Positions 53,950 through 62,755 of a DNA stretch of 64,000 nt are shown piece after piece. The stretch's first letter is position 1. Every line of letters begins with the position of its first letter. The DNA is from Microbacterium sp. UFMG61. Its GTDB lineage: Bacteria; Actinomycetota; Actinomycetes; Actinomycetales; Microbacteriaceae. Under the pieces are notes generated by a model, which saw nothing but the letters and a program-made list of their open reading frames with translations, ran no database searches and was not told the origin of the DNA. A program made the position numbers and the translations under genes. The stretch is taken from assembly GCF_015354505.1 (NCBI RefSeq), contig NZ_JACAFP010000007.1:161317-225316 (forward strand). Reading direction: 5' to 3'.

Positions 53950-54958
53950 TCGCACCGATCAGTCGGAACAGGTTGCCCACCTGGCGCTGATCGAGATGCA
54001 GCGCCAGCCGCGGCAGATGCAGCACGTCGTCGTCGGCGACCTCCGGTGAGCGCGGTGCGCTTCGCTCGATACGGCCGCTCGCCAGCATTCCGGCGAACTG
54101 ATCGTTGAGCTGCTCGACTTCCGCATCGGTCGGTTCAGAGCGAAGTCGGAGCACGAGGGTGTCACCCACCCAGCGCAGCGAGTCGTAGTTGCGCCAGAAT
54201 CCGGCGATCACCGCGGCCGCGGACTCGACCGAGTCGGTGATGACGACCCGGTCGAAATCACCCTCGGAGATCACGCCGGTGGGCGCGAGATCCTCGTCGA
54301 TGAAGCGCTTGAGTCCGTTCCAGAACGTGCCGCCCGGCTCATCGAGAAGCACGATCGGGGTGGGCTCGGCCTTCCCCGTCTGCTGCAGCGTCAGGAGCTC
54401 GAACATCTCGTCGAGCGTGCCGAATCCTCCCGGCAGACAGATGAAGCCGATGGATTCCTTGATGAGCATGAGCTTGCGGGTGAAGAAGTACTTCATCGCG
54501 ACGACGTGGTCGCTTCCGGCGACCAGGCTGTTCGCCTTCTCCTCGAACGGTAGTCGGATCGAGACGCCCAGCGAGAGCGCGGGGCCTGCACCCTCCGCCG
54601 CGGCCTGCATGATCCCCGGTCCGGCTCCGGTCACCACCATCCAGCCGTCCGCCGCGAGAGCCTCCGCGACTCTTCGCGCCTGGAAGTACAGCGGATCGTC
54701 CTGTCGGGTGCGTGCGGACCCGAAGACGGTGACCTTGGGGACTCCTTCGAACGGTGCGAAGAGCCGGAACGCATCGCGCATCTCCGCCAGCGCCGCGGAT
54801 GCGATCTTGAGGTCGAGCCTGTTCGTGCCGTCCTCGCCGAGCAGGATCGCGGTACGCATCATGCGCATCACCAGGCGCCGATCGGTCTTGACCCCGGCCT
54901 CGTCCAGGACGACGTTGATCTCGGCACTCAGCGATTCGGGCAGCGGTTCCTCGGTCAT
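53918..54958 (-). CDS. LOG family protein (putative cytokinin riboside 5'-monophosphate phosphoribohydrolase type)
   Basis: This 346-residue protein has the LOG/lysine-decarboxylase-like Rossmann fold. VTVFGSARTRQDDPLY begins the domain, VVTGAGPGIMQAAAEGA and the signature PGGFGTLDEMFE are complete. Plain LOGs are about 190 residues; this is the longer form with an N-terminal segment of about 70 residues and a C-terminal extension. It likely cleaves nucleoside monophosphates. 32-bp convergent overlap with the amine oxidase gene. Confidence 0.88.
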   Translation of the reverse strand: MTEEPLPESLSAEINVVLDEAGVKTDRRLVMRMMRTAILLGEDGTNRLDLKIASAALAEMRDAFRLFAPFEGVPKVTVFGSARTRQDDPLYFQARRVAEALAADGWMVVTGAGPGIMQAAAEGAGPALSLGVSIRLPFEEKANSLVAGSDHVVAMKYFFTRKLMLIKESIGFICLPGGFGTLDEMFELLTLQQTGKAEPTPIVLLDEPGGTFWNGLKRFIDEDLAPTGVISEGDFDRVVITDSVESAAAVIAGFWRNYDSLRWVGDTLVLRLRSEPTDAEVEQLNDQFAGMLASGRIERSAPRSPEVADDDVLHLPRLALHLDQRQVGNLFRLIGAINSLETAPAL

Positions 54959-55076
54959 GAGTCCACCCTGTCATGCACGATCGGCGGCGTGGGCGCCGCA
55001 ACGCCGCTCCCGATCACGCGACCCTCGCCGTGTCAATCCCCGTGCCGGTGCCGGCCGCTCGCGCGAAGCTGTCGAC

Positions 55077-55580
55077 ATGACAGAGATCACTGGACCTGAA
55101 GCACGTGCTCGCGTCGCCGAGCTCGTGGAGGACATCGACTTCACGATGCTGACGACGACCGACGACGACGGCAACCTCGTCAGCCGACCGATGTCCACGA
55201 GGCAGATGGATGATGCCGGAGACATCTGGTTCTTCACCGCGGAGGACACCGAGAAGGTCGACGAGGCACGCAAGCACCGCCAAGTGGGGCTGTCGTACTG
55301 CGACGCCAAGGGGATGCGCTACGTCTCGGTCGCCGGCAGGGCCTCCCTCGTGCACGACCGGGCCAAGATGAAGGAGCTCTACTCGCCGTCGCTCGAGATC
55401 TGGTTCGCCGAGGGCCTCGACACCCCCGGGATCGCGCTCCTGAAGGTGACGCCCACGGTGACCGAGTTCTGGGAGCCGGCCAAGGGCAAGATCGCGATGG
55501 CTGCGGGGGCGCTCAAGGCACTCGTCACGAAGGACACCCCGGACGACGACATCATGAACCACGGGCACATCGTGCACTGA
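55077..55580 (+). CDS. Pyridoxamine 5'-phosphate oxidase-fold protein (general stress protein 26-like)
   Basis: This 167-residue protein has a split-barrel flavin-binding fold. DIDFTMLTTTDDDGNLVSRPMSTRQ and IWFFTAEDTEKVDEARKHRQVGLSYCD are typical of the general-stress-protein 26 branch, which binds FMN/FAD or F420. Enzyme activity is not known. The start ATG at 55077 is not preceded by a strong SD or a -10 at leaderless spacing. Confidence 0.87.
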   Translation: MTEITGPEARARVAELVEDIDFTMLTTTDDDGNLVSRPMSTRQMDDAGDIWFFTAEDTEKVDEARKHRQVGLSYCDAKGMRYVSVAGRASLVHDRAKMKELYSPSLEIWFAEGLDTPGIALLKVTPTVTEFWEPAKGKIAMAAGALKALVTKDTPDDDIMNHGHIVH

Positions 55581-55595
55581 CCGCCCTCCTCATCG

Positions 55596-55633
55596 AGAAC
55601 GCCGCGTACCCGAGAAGGGATACGCGGCGTTCT
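55596..55633. terminator. Bidirectional terminator
   Basis: Perfect 13-bp arms AGAACGCCGCGTA (55596-55608) and TACGCGGCGTTCT (55621-55633), with an additional inner CCC/GGG pairing. It lies between the converging PPOX-fold gene and proS. Confidence 0.8.
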
Positions 55634-55652
55634 GCGTGAATCGACATGAGAG

Positions 55653-57410
55653 TCAGCGGCGTGTGAGCCGGCCCAGCGCGTCGGCGATCGAGACCGCATC
55701 CCGTTCGCCGGTGCTGCGATCCCACAGTTCGACCTGACCGTCGGCGGCGCCTCGACCGACGATGACGATCTTCGGGACGCCGACGAGTTCGGCGTCGCCG
55801 AACTTCACGCCCGGCGACACTTTGGGGCGATCGTCGTAGAGCACGTCGAGTCCGGCCGCCTCGAGCTGCGTCGAGAGGTCAGCGGCCACGTCGAAGGCGA
55901 CCTGGTCGCGACCGGCGGCGACGACCTGGACGTCGAACGGGGCGACGGACGCGGGCCAGATGAGACCCTTCTCGTCGTTGTTCAGCTCGGCGATGATCGC
56001 CAGGATGCGGGTGACGCCGATGCCGTACGAGCCCATCGTGACGGTGACGAGCTTGCCGTTCTCGTTCAGCACCTTGAGTCCGAGCGCTTCCGCGTACTTG
56101 CGACCCAGCTGGAACACATGGCCGATCTCCATGCCGCGTGCGAGCTCGACCGGACCAGATCCGTCGGGCGCGGGGTCGCCCGCACGGACGTTCGCGATCT
56201 CGACGATGCCGTCGGCGAAGAAGTCGCGTCCGGCGACGACCGAGTGCGCGTGCTTCTCGTCGATGTTCGCGCCGGTGATCCAGCTGGTGCCCTCGCTCAC
56301 GCGGGGGTCGACCAGGTAGCGGATGCCTGTGGCGGAATCCTCACCGAGCATGGCGCCCGTCGGTGACCAGGGCCCGATGTAGCCCTTGACGAGCAGCGGA
56401 TTCTTCTCGAAGTCGTCGGCGGTGGCCGTCTCGACCTCGGCGGGCGCGAACGCGACCTCGGCGCGCTTCTCGTCGACCTCGCGGTCGCCGGGGATGCCCA
56501 CGATGACGAGTTCGCGGGTGCCGTCGAGGTGCGTGAGCGCGAGCACGACGTTCTTGAGCGTGTCTGCGGCCGTGTACTCGCCGTCGAGGTGAGCGTTGGA
56601 ATGCGCCACCAGCGTCTCGATGGTGGGTGTGTTCGGCGAGTCGAAGACCACCGGCGCGGCGTCCGCGTCGAAAGCGATCGCATCGGGCACGGCAGTCGTG
56701 AACGCCTCGACGTTGGCGGCGTATCCACCGGCACTGCGGACGAACGTGTCCTCGCCGACGGGAGTCGGGTGAAGGAACTCCTCGCTGCGCGAGCCGCCCA
56801 TCGCTCCGGCATCCGCCTGGACGATGACGTACTCGAGCCCCAGCCGCTGGAAGATGCGCTCGTACGCATCGCGCTGCGCCTGGTAGCTGACCTCGAGGCC
56901 CTCGTCCGAGGAATCGAAGGAGTACGCATCCTTCATCGTGAACTCACGACCGCGGAGCAGACCTGCGCGCGGACGCGCCTCATCGCGGTACTTGTCCTGG
57001 ATCTGGTAGAGGGTCAGGGGCAGATCCTTGTACGACGAGTACAGGTCCTTCACGAGCAGGGTGAAGGCCTCTTCGTGAGTCGGAGCCAGCAGGTAGTCGC
57101 CGCCCTTGCGGTCCTGGAGACGGAACAGCAGGTCTCCGTACTCATCCCAGCGCCCGGTCGCCTCGTACGACTCGCGCGGCATCAGAGCCGGGAAGTGCAC
57201 TTCCTGCGCACCGGCAGCGCCCATCTCCTCGCGGACGACGGTCTCGATCTTGGCCTTCACCCGGAGCCCGAGCGGGAGCCATGCGAAGATGCCGGCGGCC
57301 TGCGGTCGGATGTATCCGGCGCGGATCAGCAGCTTGTGGCTCGCGACCTCTGCGCCTGCAGGGTCTTCACGGAGCGTACGGAGGAAGAAGTTCGAAAAAC
57401 GAGTGACCAC
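55653..57410 (-). CDS. proS: Prolyl-tRNA synthetase
   Basis: This 585-residue class II synthetase charges tRNA-Pro. Motif 1 region is [23 protein letters not shown], motif 2 contains [25 protein letters not shown], and motif 3 includes [15 protein letters not shown]. The editing insertion (INS, YbaK-like) lies between, about residues 225-385, so it is the bacterial type. The anticodon-binding domain is at the end. GTG start. Confidence 0.96.
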   Translation of the reverse strand: MVTRFSNFFLRTLREDPAGAEVASHKLLIRAGYIRPQAAGIFAWLPLGLRVKAKIETVVREEMGAAGAQEVHFPALMPRESYEATGRWDEYGDLLFRLQDRKGGDYLLAPTHEEAFTLLVKDLYSSYKDLPLTLYQIQDKYRDEARPRAGLLRGREFTMKDAYSFDSSDEGLEVSYQAQRDAYERIFQRLGLEYVIVQADAGAMGGSRSEEFLHPTPVGEDTFVRSAGGYAANVEAFTTAVPDAIAFDADAAPVVFDSPNTPTIETLVAHSNAHLDGEYTAADTLKNVVLALTHLDGTRELVIVGIPGDREVDEKRAEVAFAPAEVETATADDFEKNPLLVKGYIGPWSPTGAMLGEDSATGIRYLVDPRVSEGTSWITGANIDEKHAHSVVAGRDFFADGIVEIANVRAGDPAPDGSGPVELARGMEIGHVFQLGRKYAEALGLKVLNENGKLVTVTMGSYGIGVTRILAIIAELNNDEKGLIWPASVAPFDVQVVAAGRDQVAFDVAADLSTQLEAAGLDVLYDDRPKVSPGVKFGDAELVGVPKIVIVGRGAADGQVELWDRSTGERDAVSIADALGRLTRR

Positions 57411-57452
57411 GGGCCAAGTCTACTGACCGGTGGTCACCCGTTTCGCGACTCG

Positions 57453-58223
57453 TCAGTTGAGCGCGGGCAGCCCGTTGGGGATCACACCTCCGGCGTAGAG
57501 GCTCGCGGCGAGTTCCTGCACGGCGGTGAGGGCGACCCGCTGAGGAAGGGGTCCGTACGAGATCCGGGCGACGCCGAGCTTCTCGTACTCGGAGGCCGCG
57601 AGCGTGCCGGGCAGACCGATCACGCTGAGCTTGCCCTCGCCGAGGCCCTCGACGAGCTGTCGTGTGATGTTCGCGTCGAGCATGCCGGGGACGAACACCG
57701 CGGTGGCACCGGCGTCGAGGAAGGCCCGACCGCGCTGGATGGCGTCGGCGACACTCTCGGCGACAGGGCGGTGGCCGGCACGCACGAATGCGTCGGTACG
57801 GGCGTTGAGGGCGAACGGCACGCCTTCGGCCTCGGCGGCCTTGACGATCGCCTCGACAGCCGCCACGGACTCGTCGAACGGCTTCAGACGGTCCTCGACG
57901 TTGGCGCCGACGACACCGGCACCGATCGCGAGCCGGGTGGTCTCCCCCGCATCCCCGTATCCGTCGTCGAGATCGGCGGTCACCGGCACGGAGACGGATG
58001 CCGCGATGCGCCCGACCATGTCGATCATGATCTCGCGGGTGATGGTGCCGTCCTCGAATCCGAACGAGGCGGCGATCCCGTGTCCGGCGGTGGCGATCGC
58101 CTTCGTCTCGGGGAGCATCGCGACCGCACGAGCGGAGACGACGTCCCACACGTTCACCACCCGGAGGATCTCCGGGGCTTCGTAGAGTCCGATCAGGGTC
58201 TGGGCTTTCGCAGCAGTGGTCAT
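57453..58223 (-). CDS. Isocitrate lyase/PEP mutase family protein
   Basis: This 256-residue TIM-barrel protein has the family pattern: RVVNVWDVVSARAV, TADLDDGYGDAGETTRL with the metal-binding acidic residues, GANVEDRLKPF and NARTDAFV. The KKCGH-type loop of true isocitrate lyase is absent, so it is more like PEP mutase, oxaloacetase or carboxyvinyl-carboxyphosphonate mutase relatives. TAGCGT lies 6 nt before the ATG (58230-58235), so it is probably leaderless. Confidence 0.87.
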   Translation of the reverse strand: MTTAAKAQTLIGLYEAPEILRVVNVWDVVSARAVAMLPETKAIATAGHGIAASFGFEDGTITREIMIDMVGRIAASVSVPVTADLDDGYGDAGETTRLAIGAGVVGANVEDRLKPFDESVAAVEAIVKAAEAEGVPFALNARTDAFVRAGHRPVAESVADAIQRGRAFLDAGATAVFVPGMLDANITRQLVEGLGEGKLSVIGLPGTLAASEYEKLGVARISYGPLPQRVALTAVQELAASLYAGGVIPNGLPALN

Positions 58224-58347
58224 GCCCCCACGCTAACGCCCAGTATTCCGGTCGGGGCCGGACGGACACGCAAATCACAGGTTTCCCTCGTCATCAGACC
58301 CGCCACCGGGTGACCGCACATCATCGACCGCCGCATAGTGTGGGCAC

Positions 58348-59763
58348 ATGCCTCAGCGCCGATCTCACGTTGCTCCGTCCGCCGCGCAGACCGAACTCGC
58401 TGCGGCGCTCACCGCGCTCCGCGAATCCCTCGACACTCCCACCGACTTCCCGGCAGAGGTGGTGGCCGAGGCCGCCGACGCCGACGCCGCGACTCCTGGC
58501 CTCGACCTGCGCGACATCCCCTTCGCGACGCTCGACCCGCTCGGGTCGCGGGACCTCGATCAGGCATTCCACCTCGAGCGGCGGGATGCGGGATACACCG
58601 TGCGGTACGCGATCGCCGACGTTCCGGGCTTCGTCGCGCCGGGAGGCGCGGTCGACACGGAGGCGCGTCGCCGAGGTCAGACGCTGTATGCGGCAGACGG
58701 CACGATCCCGCTGCATCCGAAGGTCCTGAGCGAGGACCGCGCGTCGCTGCTGGCGGATGTGGATCGTCCCGCGCTCGTCTGGACGTTCTCCCTCGATCCT
58801 GCGGGAATCGTCGAGGAGTTCCGGCTCGAGCGGGCCTTGATCCGCTCGCACGCCCAGCTCGACTACGCCAGCACTCAGGCCGCACTCGACCGGGGCGAGG
58901 GCGGCCCCGCAGCGCTGCTGCCGGAGATCGGCACGTTGCGCATCGAGCAGGAGAAGCTCCGGGGCGGCGCGAGCCTGAACCTGCCGGACGAGGAAGTCGT
59001 GCGGCACTCCGACGGGACGTACGAGATAGAGCGCAGGCACCCGCTGCCCGTCGAGGAATGGAACGCCCAGCTGTCCCTGATGACCGGCATGGCGGCCGCA
59101 TCCCTGATGATCGACGCCGGCATCGGGATCCTGCGCACGATGCCTCAGCCCGATGAGAAGTCCTTCGAGGCGTTCCGCCATCAGACCGAAGCGCTCGGGC
59201 GCCCGTGGACGACAGGCAGGTACGGCGAGTACCTGCGGCGACTGGATCGTGCCGACCCGATGACGCTCCCTGTTCTCGAGGCAGCGGCGTCGCTGTTCCG
59301 CGGGGCGGGCTACGTGACCTTCGACGGCGCGCTGCCCTCCGAGATCGAGCAGGCGGCGATAGCCGCTCCCTATGCACACGCCACCGCTCCCCTGCGTCGC
59401 CTCGTCGACCGCTGGTCGCTCGCGATCTGCCTGGCTGTGTCCGAAGGGCGTGACGTACCCGACTGGGTTCGCGAGTCGCTCGATGACCTCCCCGCGCTGA
59501 TGCAGGAGTCCGGTCAGCGCGCATCGACGCTCGACTCCGCGACGATCAACTGCGTCGAGGCCGCGCTTCTCACACCGCTGGTCGGTTCGACGGTGGATGC
59601 GACGGTGATCGAGGTGCGTGGGGAACGGGGAACGATCCAGCTCGCGGACCCCGCCGTCACCGCCTCCGCTCCGCTCCCGGCGGATACCGTTCCCGGCGCG
59701 GTCGTGCCACTCCGGGTCGTGCGTGCGGACATCGCACGAGGCGAGATCGAGTTCTCTGTGTGA
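58348..59763 (+). CDS. RNB domain ribonuclease
   Basis: This 471-residue protein is a short RNase II/R-family exoribonuclease. The catalytic RNB motif is TLDPLGSRDLDQAFHL with the Asp cluster (Gln in the last position, common in actinobacteria). YAHATAPLRRLVDRW is the conserved late motif. The cold-shock domains of RNase R are lacking, and a short OB-like end follows. TAGTGT lies 6 nt before the ATG (58336-58341). Its stop overlaps a possible GTG of the next gene. Confidence 0.9.
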   Translation: MPQRRSHVAPSAAQTELAAALTALRESLDTPTDFPAEVVAEAADADAATPGLDLRDIPFATLDPLGSRDLDQAFHLERRDAGYTVRYAIADVPGFVAPGGAVDTEARRRGQTLYAADGTIPLHPKVLSEDRASLLADVDRPALVWTFSLDPAGIVEEFRLERALIRSHAQLDYASTQAALDRGEGGPAALLPEIGTLRIEQEKLRGGASLNLPDEEVVRHSDGTYEIERRHPLPVEEWNAQLSLMTGMAAASLMIDAGIGILRTMPQPDEKSFEAFRHQTEALGRPWTTGRYGEYLRRLDRADPMTLPVLEAAASLFRGAGYVTFDGALPSEIEQAAIAAPYAHATAPLRRLVDRWSLAICLAVSEGRDVPDWVRESLDDLPALMQESGQRASTLDSATINCVEAALLTPLVGSTVDATVIEVRGERGTIQLADPAVTASAPLPADTVPGAVVPLRVVRADIARGEIEFSV

Positions 59764-59789
59764 ACGGCACAGGCAGCTACGCTGACGGC

Positions 59790-60482
59790 GTGAATCCCCT
59801 CGCCGTCGCTGAACGATTCGTCGCTGCGCACTACCCCCGAGCCGACGTCGCCATCGTTGCGGGAAGCTCCGCCCGCGGAGAGCGCACCACGACGAGCGAC
59901 ATCGACCTGCTGCTGCTCGGAGACGCACTGTTCGACGCGCGGGATCAGACGAGCGAGGCGTCGACTCACGAGTTCGAGGGTGAGATCTTCGAGGTCTTCG
60001 CCTACACGCCGACCGGTTTCGACGAGTGGGCCGATCGTGGCGTCGCCCCGTACAGACCTGTGACCGTGCACATGCTCGTCGACGGCATCGCGATCCGGGA
60101 CGACGGCCGCCTCGCCGCGCTCCGAGAACGGTGGCAGCGCATCCTCGACGCGGGCCCCGCGCTGTCCGCGCAGGAATCCACCTTCCGCCGCTACGTCATC
60201 ACCGACGTTCTCGACGACCTCAGGGATGCCACCGACCCTCTCGAGCAGCAGATCGAGGCAGCCATCCTGTTCGAGAAGATCGCCGAGCTCATGCTGCTCA
60301 GCGAGCGGCGGTGGATCGCTTCGGGCAAGTGGCTGCCGCGACGGCTCCGGGACCTTGGTCACGAACGCGCCGAGCTGCTGAGCATCCCGTGGATCGATCG
60401 CGACTATGCGACGTTCGCCGACCGTGTCGAGGACGAGCTCGATCGTGCGGGCGGCCGGGTTCAGAGCGGCTTCGTGCGCTGA
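59790..60482 (+). CDS. Nucleotidyltransferase domain protein
   Basis: This protein of about 230 residues starts with a polymerase-beta-like nucleotidyltransferase: VAIVAGSSARGERTTTSDIDLLLLG shows the GS motif and the DxD pair. A helical C-terminal part (HEPN-like or aminoglycoside-transferase-like) follows. The GTG at 59790 is preferred because TACGCT lies 6 nt before it (59778-59783). An alternative GTG at 59760 overlaps the RNB stop. Substrate unknown. Confidence 0.8.
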   Translation: MNPLAVAERFVAAHYPRADVAIVAGSSARGERTTTSDIDLLLLGDALFDARDQTSEASTHEFEGEIFEVFAYTPTGFDEWADRGVAPYRPVTVHMLVDGIAIRDDGRLAALRERWQRILDAGPALSAQESTFRRYVITDVLDDLRDATDPLEQQIEAAILFEKIAELMLLSERRWIASGKWLPRRLRDLGHERAELLSIPWIDRDYATFADRVEDELDRAGGRVQSGFVR

Positions 60483-60489
60483 GCACGAC

Positions 60490-61368
60490 TCAGGACGCGG
60501 GCACGGCCCTTGTCGTCATGACCAGCGTCTGAGGATCCGTCAGGTCGAGCGTCACCGAGATCGAGACGAACTCGCTGAGGGACGCGACATGTGTACCGCC
60601 GCACAGGATCTCTGCGGTTCCCTGAGGAAGCTCGCAGCTCCAGCTGCGCCGATCCACGATCGTCGGGCCCTCAGGCACCACGCGGCTCGGCGCGCCTGAT
60701 GCGACCCAGGCGGTCAGCTGTGCATTGATCGCCGCCTCTCGGTCGGCGAGCGTCGCGGTGAGCCCCTCGGTGTCGAAGCCCGCCTTGCGCAGGCTCTTGC
60801 CGAGTCGATACTCGTCCACGGCGCCGTCTTCGTGGATGCGGCTGGACTGGTTCGCCCTGGCCTCGAAGTTCGGGGTGCCCAGGGCATCCACACCGGGATC
60901 CTTGCGCCACAGATCCGCGAGCGCGAGGTCGAGAGCCAGCGACGCGAGGTGGCAGGCCGTGTGGCCGCGGCTGAGCCCCGCCCGCCGGGACGAGTCGACC
61001 GACAACTCGACGCGCGCACCCTCGACCATCCACGCCGGCGCCTCGGCCTCGAGCGGATGGCCGACGAGCCAGGTCCACCCATCAGCCCCGCGCTTCACCG
61101 GGATGTCAGAGCCGACCGCGAACGCTCCCTCGTCGGAGACCGCGGCCATGACCGCCGGGGAGACTCGGACGGCAGAATCGTCGTACGCGATCTCACCCGT
61201 GTCGCCAGGCTGGTCGGGCCAGGTGTGATCGACGGGGTGGAACGGGGTCGATTCCACGACCACGACGGCGCCGATCGGCGTCGATTCGACGCGCGAGACA
61301 GTGCTCGAGCCGGTGACGTCGCCACCGGCGAAGGACACGATCGTCGACGTGGTCACCGCAGAGACCAC
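60490..61368 (-). CDS. AlaX-like alanyl-tRNA editing / metal-dependent hydrolase
   Basis: This 292-residue protein has the zinc-binding motifs of the AlaRS editing domain: HTACH in SRGHTACHLASL and CGGTHV near the C-terminus. Free-standing AlaX proteins hydrolyse mischarged Ser- or Gly-tRNA-Ala. The N-terminal beta-barrel segment (VVVVESTPFHPV) is the AlaX-type lead domain. It starts 4 nt after the ispG stop, so the two form an operon. Confidence 0.87.
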   Translation of the reverse strand: MVSAVTTSTIVSFAGGDVTGSSTVSRVESTPIGAVVVVESTPFHPVDHTWPDQPGDTGEIAYDDSAVRVSPAVMAAVSDEGAFAVGSDIPVKRGADGWTWLVGHPLEAEAPAWMVEGARVELSVDSSRRAGLSRGHTACHLASLALDLALADLWRKDPGVDALGTPNFEARANQSSRIHEDGAVDEYRLGKSLRKAGFDTEGLTATLADREAAINAQLTAWVASGAPSRVVPEGPTIVDRRSWSCELPQGTAEILCGGTHVASLSEFVSISVTLDLTDPQTLVMTTRAVPAS

Positions 61369-61372
61369 GCGC

Positions 61373-62524
61373 TCAGACCGTGACGACCTGAGCGGTGCCG
61401 AGCGGCGCCTCAGGTCCCATCTCGGCCGCGATGCGGTTCGCCTCTTCGATCAGAGTGGCGACGATGTCGGCCTCGGGCACGGTCTTGATGACCTCGCCCT
61501 TCACGAAGATCTGCCCCTTGCCGTTGCCGGAGGCGACACCGAGATCCGCCTCACGGGCCTCACCCGGTCCGTTCACGACGCAGCCCATGACCGCGACGCG
61601 CAGCGGGACGGTCATGTCCTTGAGTCCTTCGGTCACGTTCTCGGCGAGCGTGTAGACGTCGACCTGAGCGCGTCCGCACGACGGGCACGAAACGATCTCG
61701 AGCTTGCGCTCACGCAGGTTCAGGGACTGCAGGATCTGGTGGCCGACCTTCACCTCTTCTGCGGGAGGAGCGGAGAGGGACACGCGGATGGTGTCGCCGA
61801 TGCCCTCACCGAGGAGAATGCCGAATGCCGTCGCGCTCTTGATGGTTCCCTGGAAGGCGGGGCCCGCCTCGGTCACGCCGAGGTGGAGCGGCCAGTCGCC
61901 CCGCTCGGCGAGCTGGCGGTATGCCTTCACCATGACGATCGGATCGTTGTGCTTCACCGAGATCTTGAAGTCGTGGAAGTCGTGCTCTTCGAACAACGAC
62001 GCCTCCCAGACGGCGCTCTCGACGAGTGCCTCCGCGGTCGCCTTGCCGTACTTGGTCAGGATGCGGCGGTCCAGCGATCCTGCGTTGACGCCGATGCGCA
62101 GGGAGACTCCTGCGGCCTTGGCGGCCTCGGCGATCTTGCCGACGTTGCCGTCGAACTCGCGGATGTTGCCCGGGTTCACACGCACGGCGCCACAGCCCGC
62201 GTCGATCGCGGTGTAGATGTAGCGCGGCTGGAAGTGGATGTCGGCGATCACCGGGATCTGGCTCTTCATCGCGATGATCTTCAGCGCATCGGCATCGTCC
62301 TGGTGAGGGACGGCGACACGGACGATCTCGCATCCGGATGCGGTGAGCTCGGCGATCTGTTGGAGCGTCGCGTTGATGTCCGTCGTCTTCGTCGTCGTCA
62401 TCGACTGCACGGTGACGGGAGCGTCACCGCCGACGAGCACCTTGCCCACCTTGATCTGGCGAGACTTGCGGCGCGGGGCGAGGACTTCGGGGATCTTCGG
62501 CATCCCAAGATTCACTGCTGGCAC
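61373..62524 (-). CDS. ispG: 4-hydroxy-3-methylbut-2-en-1-yl diphosphate synthase
   Basis: IspG (GcpE) is the Fe-S enzyme of the MEP isoprenoid pathway. The protein of about 383 residues has the typical TIM barrel and the cluster cysteines SCPSCGR and [24 protein letters not shown] and [10 protein letters not shown] are characteristic. The GTG at 62524 is preferred since TAGGCT lies 7 nt upstream (62532-62537); an ATG seven codons later (62503) is the alternative. Confidence 0.94.
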   Translation of the reverse strand: MPAVNLGMPKIPEVLAPRRKSRQIKVGKVLVGGDAPVTVQSMTTTKTTDINATLQQIAELTASGCEIVRVAVPHQDDADALKIIAMKSQIPVIADIHFQPRYIYTAIDAGCGAVRVNPGNIREFDGNVGKIAEAAKAAGVSLRIGVNAGSLDRRILTKYGKATAEALVESAVWEASLFEEHDFHDFKISVKHNDPIVMVKAYRQLAERGDWPLHLGVTEAGPAFQGTIKSATAFGILLGEGIGDTIRVSLSAPPAEEVKVGHQILQSLNLRERKLEIVSCPSCGRAQVDVYTLAENVTEGLKDMTVPLRVAVMGCVVNGPGEAREADLGVASGNGKGQIFVKGEVIKTVPEADIVATLIEEANRIAAEMGPEAPLGTAQVVTV

Positions 62525-62618
62525 AACCCACAGCCTACGCCGCCTGGATGGGGACGGGCTGGATGTCGGGCGGTGCGCATCTCGCGTCATGCGGCCGATC
62601 CCGAAGGCGTCGGTGTGA

Positions 62619-62667
62619 TAGTTTTCAGCCCATGCTCGCGAACTTCACCTGGTGGCCCGCCTCTTAG
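62619..62667 (+). CDS. trpL: trp leader peptide with its -10 box
   Basis: TAGTTT (62619-62624) is followed 7 nt later by ATG (62632). The frame reads [11 protein letters not shown] and stops at TAG 62665-62667. Two consecutive Trp codons (62650-62655) are the hallmark of trp attenuation control. The leader itself seems to be leaderless. Confidence 0.8.
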
Positions 62668-62718
62668 GCGGTGTGTTCGCGTTCCCACGAATCCAGACCG
62701 CCTCCGGGGCGGTCTTTT
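62657..62718 (+). promoter_or_regulatory. trp attenuator
   Basis: Segment 1 is CCGCC (62657-62661), segment 2 GGCGGT (62667-62672), segment 3 ACCGCC (62697-62702), and segment 4 GGCGGTCT (62708-62715) followed by TTT. Segments 3-4 make the terminator stem AGACCGCC/GGCGGTCT with a 5-nt loop. Segments 2-3 can pair instead as antiterminator. Segments 1-2 form a pause hairpin that includes the leader stop codon. Confidence 0.75.
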
Positions 62719-62755
62719 CGTTGAGCCGAGCCGGAGCCACGCACAGGAGACACCG

